DNA from: an uncultured Bacilli bacterium
GTDB lineage: Bacteria > Bacillota_I > Bacilli_A > RF39 > UBA660
Direction of reading: 5' to 3'
Assembly (NCBI GenBank): GCA_910585335.1
Contig: CAJUCU010000028.1
Span: forward strand, 878-10,173
Length of the DNA: 9,296 bases
Below the pieces are notes generated by a model that was not told the origin of the DNA, ran no database searches, and saw only the letters and a list, made by a program, of their open reading frames with translations. Positions 6,746-9,296 of the stretch are shown in pieces. How positions within the stretch are numbered: the first letter of the stretch is position 1; every line of letters starts with the position of its first letter. Position numbers and translations under genes: made by a program.

Positions 6746-8221
6746 ATGATGATTAGATTAACGCCAGAAGAAGTAAGTCTGTTAAAAGAAGCGTGCAGAC
6801 GAGAAAAGGAGATTTTAAATAAATATAAAGAATATTTTAAAAGTATAGAATCTGTAGATACAGATAATTTAAGAGAGAAAAAAGATCTTTTAGCAAAAAG
6901 TAAATTTTTACGAAAAAGAGAACTAGATAAAATAGGACTTGGGACAAAGTTTGTTTACAAATTGATTGGTCAAGATAGAGAGGAAGGCATGTTGATAGAA
7001 GGAATCGAAGAATCAATGAAAATTGAATCAGAACTGAAATTAATCAGAACAGATAGTGAACTAGGTCAACTACTACTTGGGAAAAAAGCAGGAAGCCTAA
7101 TCGAAAAAATAGTAGAAAATAATCAAAGAATTGTGTTAGGTACAGTAGAAGAAATAAAAACAGATAAAAAAGATTATCTATCTTATATAAGAGAAAAAAG
7201 TAGACATAACCGTTCATCAGTACCAGCAAGAAAACTAACTACAAAGCTTTTTGCAAACTCTGATGATGAAGACATATTAAAAGAAGCAAAAAAAAGACAA
7301 ACAATTTCATTATCACAACAACAACTTTTAAAAGAAGAAGCCATTAACTTATTGCATACAGCAACAACCAAAGTAGAAAAAATGCGACTAAAAAAAGTAA
7401 GGCAACTCTTAAAAGAAAAAGAAGTAGTCCCTCTACCCACAGATGGTACAATAGGAATTGGAACAGAATTTAGCATTATGATTGCCACGAAAGAAGGACT
7501 TACAACCAAACGAGTAGAGTTAATCAACGAAGCATATAGCAATGAATTAGAAAACGAATATATCGAAAGAATCAGTCCGCTCGGAAGTAAAATATTTGGT
7601 CTAAAAGAAGGGGATTCCTTTGAACATACGACATTTTCTCATGACATAATAAGTGCCATTGTTTTTGATATTGATAATACTAAAAAATACGAAAAAACAA
7701 ATAGTGCTTTAGTCTATCATGTGAAAAATGTAAAAAAAGGTGGCTTAGTGAGAGAACAAATAGAAATGTTAGAAACTGAGTTAATTGCTAGAAAAAAAAC
7801 AATAGAAGCAAAGAAAAACGCACGGAAAAAAGCAGGATATGAAGTACTAAAAGATAAAGAAATAAATGCGTTAGAAGAAAGAATAACAGAAATTAATCAT
7901 ATCCTTACTGATAAAAAAATAATTGAAAATCCAAATTCAGATACAATTGATATCGGTTCTAGATGTTATCTATCTCTAGATTATGGAGATGGAGATAATG
8001 AAACTTTCGAAGCAACACTAGTAGAACGTTTTGTAAGTCATGAAGCAAGTAGTGATGAGTTTATCTCAATGGAAAAAGAAATGGGACAAGCAATCTATGG
8101 CAAACAAGAAGGAGAAGCTTTTTCCTATTTGTTACCAAATGGGACTAAAATAACAGGAGAAGTTTTAGGAATAATAAAAATATCTGAGATGGAACAAAAA
8201 AACTTACAAAAAGTAAAATAG
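6746..8221 (+). CDS. Three-module GreA/GreB-like protein of unknown function (491 aa)
   Basis: The function is unassigned. It has three hairpin plus FKBP-like units. Module 1 has a short hairpin (1-60, opening LTPEEVSLLKEA, as Gre factors often begin) and a domain at 61-138 (IGLGTKF, then SELGQLLLGKKAGSL). DYLSYIREK follows at 143-151, then a basic linker. Module 2 has a hairpin at about 186-230 (ISLSQQQLLKEEAINLL) and a domain at 235-310 (IGIGTEF, then SPLGSKIFGLKEGDSF, the best Gre match in the window). Module 3 has the most Gre-like hairpin (335-395), including LETEL and ALEERITEINHIL, and a domain at 400-478 (IDIGSRC, then KEMGQAIYGKQEGEAF). Its tip is basic (NARKKAGYEV) where GreA has an acidic GDLxEN. 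No export signal and no Trp are seen. ATG 6746 is five bases from AGGAGGT; ATG 6749 is equally possible. tgt follows after 35 nt without a terminator. Confidence 0.85.
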   Translation: MMIRLTPEEVSLLKEACRREKEILNKYKEYFKSIESVDTDNLREKKDLLAKSKFLRKRELDKIGLGTKFVYKLIGQDREEGMLIEGIEESMKIESELKLIRTDSELGQLLLGKKAGSLIEKIVENNQRIVLGTVEEIKTDKKDYLSYIREKSRHNRSSVPARKLTTKLFANSDDEDILKEAKKRQTISLSQQQLLKEEAINLLHTATTKVEKMRLKKVRQLLKEKEVVPLPTDGTIGIGTEFSIMIATKEGLTTKRVELINEAYSNELENEYIERISPLGSKIFGLKEGDSFEHTTFSHDIISAIVFDIDNTKKYEKTNSALVYHVKNVKKGGLVREQIEMLETELIARKKTIEAKKNARKKAGYEVLKDKEINALEERITEINHILTDKKIIENPNSDTIDIGSRCYLSLDYGDGDNETFEATLVERFVSHEASSDEFISMEKEMGQAIYGKQEGEAFSYLLPNGTKITGEVLGIIKISEMEQKNLQKVK

Positions 8222-8244
8222 AAAATCTTTCGAAAAAAAGAGAA

Positions 8245-8249
8245 AGAAG
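8245..8249 (+). promoter_or_regulatory. Weak Shine-Dalgarno site for tgt
   Basis: AGAAG lies seven bases before ATG 8257, in an A-rich gap of 35 nt. It is clearly weaker than the AGGAGG sites of the upstream genes. No in-frame alternative start was found in the gap. Confidence 0.45.
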
Positions 8250-8256
8250 TGAAAAA

Positions 8257-9296
8257 ATGATAGAATATGAATTAATAAAAACAGAAAAAAATACCAAAGC
8301 GCGCTTAGGAAAAATAAAAACAAACTATGGAGTAGTAGAAACACCTATGTTTATGCCAGTAGGAACAAAAGCGACAGTAAAAAGTTTAACGCCAGAAGAA
8401 CTATATGAAGCAAATAGTGGAATCGTTCTTGCTAATACTTATCACTTGTGGTTGCGCCCAGGTGAAGACATTGTAGATAAAGCTGGAGGACTTCATCAGT
8501 TCATGAACTACAAAGGACCTATTCTAACAGATAGTGGCGGTTTTCAAGTGTTCTCTCTTGCCAAAAATAAAGAAAAGGATATTACCGAGGAGGGAGTTCA
8601 TTTCAAAAGTCATATTGATGGAAGCGCTCTTTTACTAACACCAGAAAAATCGATTGAAATTCAAAATAAACTAGATAGTGATATTGCTATGAGTTTTGAT
8701 GAATGTCCACCAGCCAGTGCTAGTTATGAATATTTAAAAGCAAGTATTGAACGGACACTACGTTGGGCTGCTCGTGGTAAAAAAGTGCATAAAAACAAAA
8801 GACAGGCTCTCTTTGGAATCGTACAAGGTGGTGCCTATGAAGATTTAAGACGTTATTCAGCAGAAGAAACAGTAAAGATGAATTTTGATGGTTATAGTAT
8901 TGGTGGGGTAGCCAATGATGGAGAAAGCAAAGAAGATATGTATAAAGCCATCGATTATGCAATACCTTATTTACCAGAAGACAAAGTGCGTTATCTAATG
9001 GGGGTAGGAGAACCTGTTGATATCATCGAAGGTGTAATTAGAGGAGTCGATATCTTTGATTGTGTGCTACCAACTAGAATCGCTCGTCATGGGCAAGCCT
9101 TTACAAGATCAGGAAAGATTAACTTTCATAATAGAAAGTTTAGAGAAGACTTTTCTAAAGTGGATGAAACTTGTGATTGTTATACTTGTAAAAACTATAC
9201 CAAAGCATACATTAGACACTTAATTACAACAGACGAAATGCTAGGAGGACGACTACTATCTATCCATAATATTCGCTTCTTGATAAAATTAACCGA
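8257..9296 (+). CDS. tgt: tRNA-guanine(34) transglycosylase Tgt, 3' end cut by the window
   Basis: Tgt swaps guanine 34 of tRNA-Asp, -Asn, -His and -Tyr for preQ1, the step before QueA in queuosine synthesis. Reading from ATG 8257 gives 346 residues with no stop before the window end; about 30-35 more are expected. Catalytic features are intact: TDSGGFQVFSL with D92 (general acid/base), SFDECPP with D148 (substrate recognition), GIVQGG (187-192), YSIGGVA (213-219), MGVG (248-251), and DCVLPTR with nucleophile D268 (268-274). The zinc site is complete with C306, C308, C311 and H337. It lies 35 nt after the 491-aa Gre-like gene, with a weak AGAAG ribosome site. No separate promoter or preQ1 riboswitch is visible, so it is probably expressed from the promoter at 6694-6722 rather than with queA. 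Confidence 0.97.
   Translation, partial: MIEYELIKTEKNTKARLGKIKTNYGVVETPMFMPVGTKATVKSLTPEELYEANSGIVLANTYHLWLRPGEDIVDKAGGLHQFMNYKGPILTDSGGFQVFSLAKNKEKDITEEGVHFKSHIDGSALLLTPEKSIEIQNKLDSDIAMSFDECPPASASYEYLKASIERTLRWAARGKKVHKNKRQALFGIVQGGAYEDLRRYSAEETVKMNFDGYSIGGVANDGESKEDMYKAIDYAIPYLPEDKVRYLMGVGEPVDIIEGVIRGVDIFDCVLPTRIARHGQAFTRSGKINFHNRKFREDFSKVDETCDCYTCKNYTKAYIRHLITTDEMLGGRLLSIHNIRFLIKLT

Noticed and set aside
7183..7542. 119-codon open frame on the minus strand inside the 491-aa gene
   Set aside because: It lies wholly antisense to a well-supported gene, with Ser/Phe-rich composition typical of the reverse complement of Lys/Glu-rich coding DNA and no recognisable domain.
4072..8221. The repeated modules as a DNA-level tandem repeat or CRISPR-like array
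   Set aside because: The repetition is visible in protein only; DNA identity between modules is limited to short stretches such as a 14-base match near 5391 and 6392.
8222..8250. Terminator between the 491-aa gene and tgt (TCTTTCG...AAAGA)
   Set aside because: The possible stem is very short and not followed by a T-run.
3964..8256. Mobile element explaining the insert between queA and tgt
   Set aside because: No transposase, integrase, tRNA gene, terminal inverted repeats or clear flanking direct repeats were seen at either boundary.
8720..8962. 80-codon open frame on the minus strand inside tgt
   Set aside because: It is antisense to highly conserved Tgt sequence, with no protein family resemblance.

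Overview
The window is AT-rich with compact genes, strong purine-rich Shine-Dalgarno sites (AGGAGG-like), AGA-dominated arginine codons and near-consensus sigma-A-type promoters. With the gene order ruvA-ruvB-queA-(insert)-tgt, this points to a low-GC member of the Bacillota, plausibly an uncultured Bacilli/Erysipelotrichales/RF39-like gut lineage. The finer placement is a guess. Trp is encoded by TGG and no TGA occurs inside a gene, so the standard bacterial code (table 11) applies.

Left part (1-1204): the 3' end of a plus-strand gene, probably a polysaccharide-deacetylase (NodB-like) domain, ends in a bidirectional hairpin terminator. It shares this terminator with a convergent minus-strand gene for a soluble HExxH zinc metallopeptidase resembling a shrunken M3/oligoendopeptidase F catalytic domain. 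The start region of that gene contains an imperfect 27-bp tandem repeat that creates three in-frame ATG-ACN starts.

Middle (1205-3999): a divergent intergenic region carries a strong promoter for a tight ruvA-ruvB-queA operon (Holliday-junction branch migration plus the epoxyqueuosine-forming step of tRNA queuosine synthesis). A Rho-independent terminator closes it.

Right part (4000-9296): in many Bacillota tgt directly follows queA. Here about 4.3 kb separates them, filled by three adjacent genes of unknown function (524, 336 and 491 aa). Reading the proteins side by side shows that all three are built from the same unit, a helical hairpin followed by a GreA/GreB C-terminal FKBP-like domain. 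The unit is repeated 3, 2 and 3 times, giving eight Gre-like modules in one cluster. The acidic fingertip that lets GreA/GreB stimulate RNA cleavage is not recognisable in any of them, and several hairpins are much shorter than in GreA. A [DE]YxxYIR motif follows the first FKBP-like domain in all three. The first two genes form an operon with its own promoter and terminator. The third has its own promoter and runs without a visible terminator into tgt (cut by the window end), so tgt is probably transcribed with it. This cluster is the most likely undescribed system in the window, possibly a set of RNA-polymerase-binding regulators; that role is inference from domain resemblance only.
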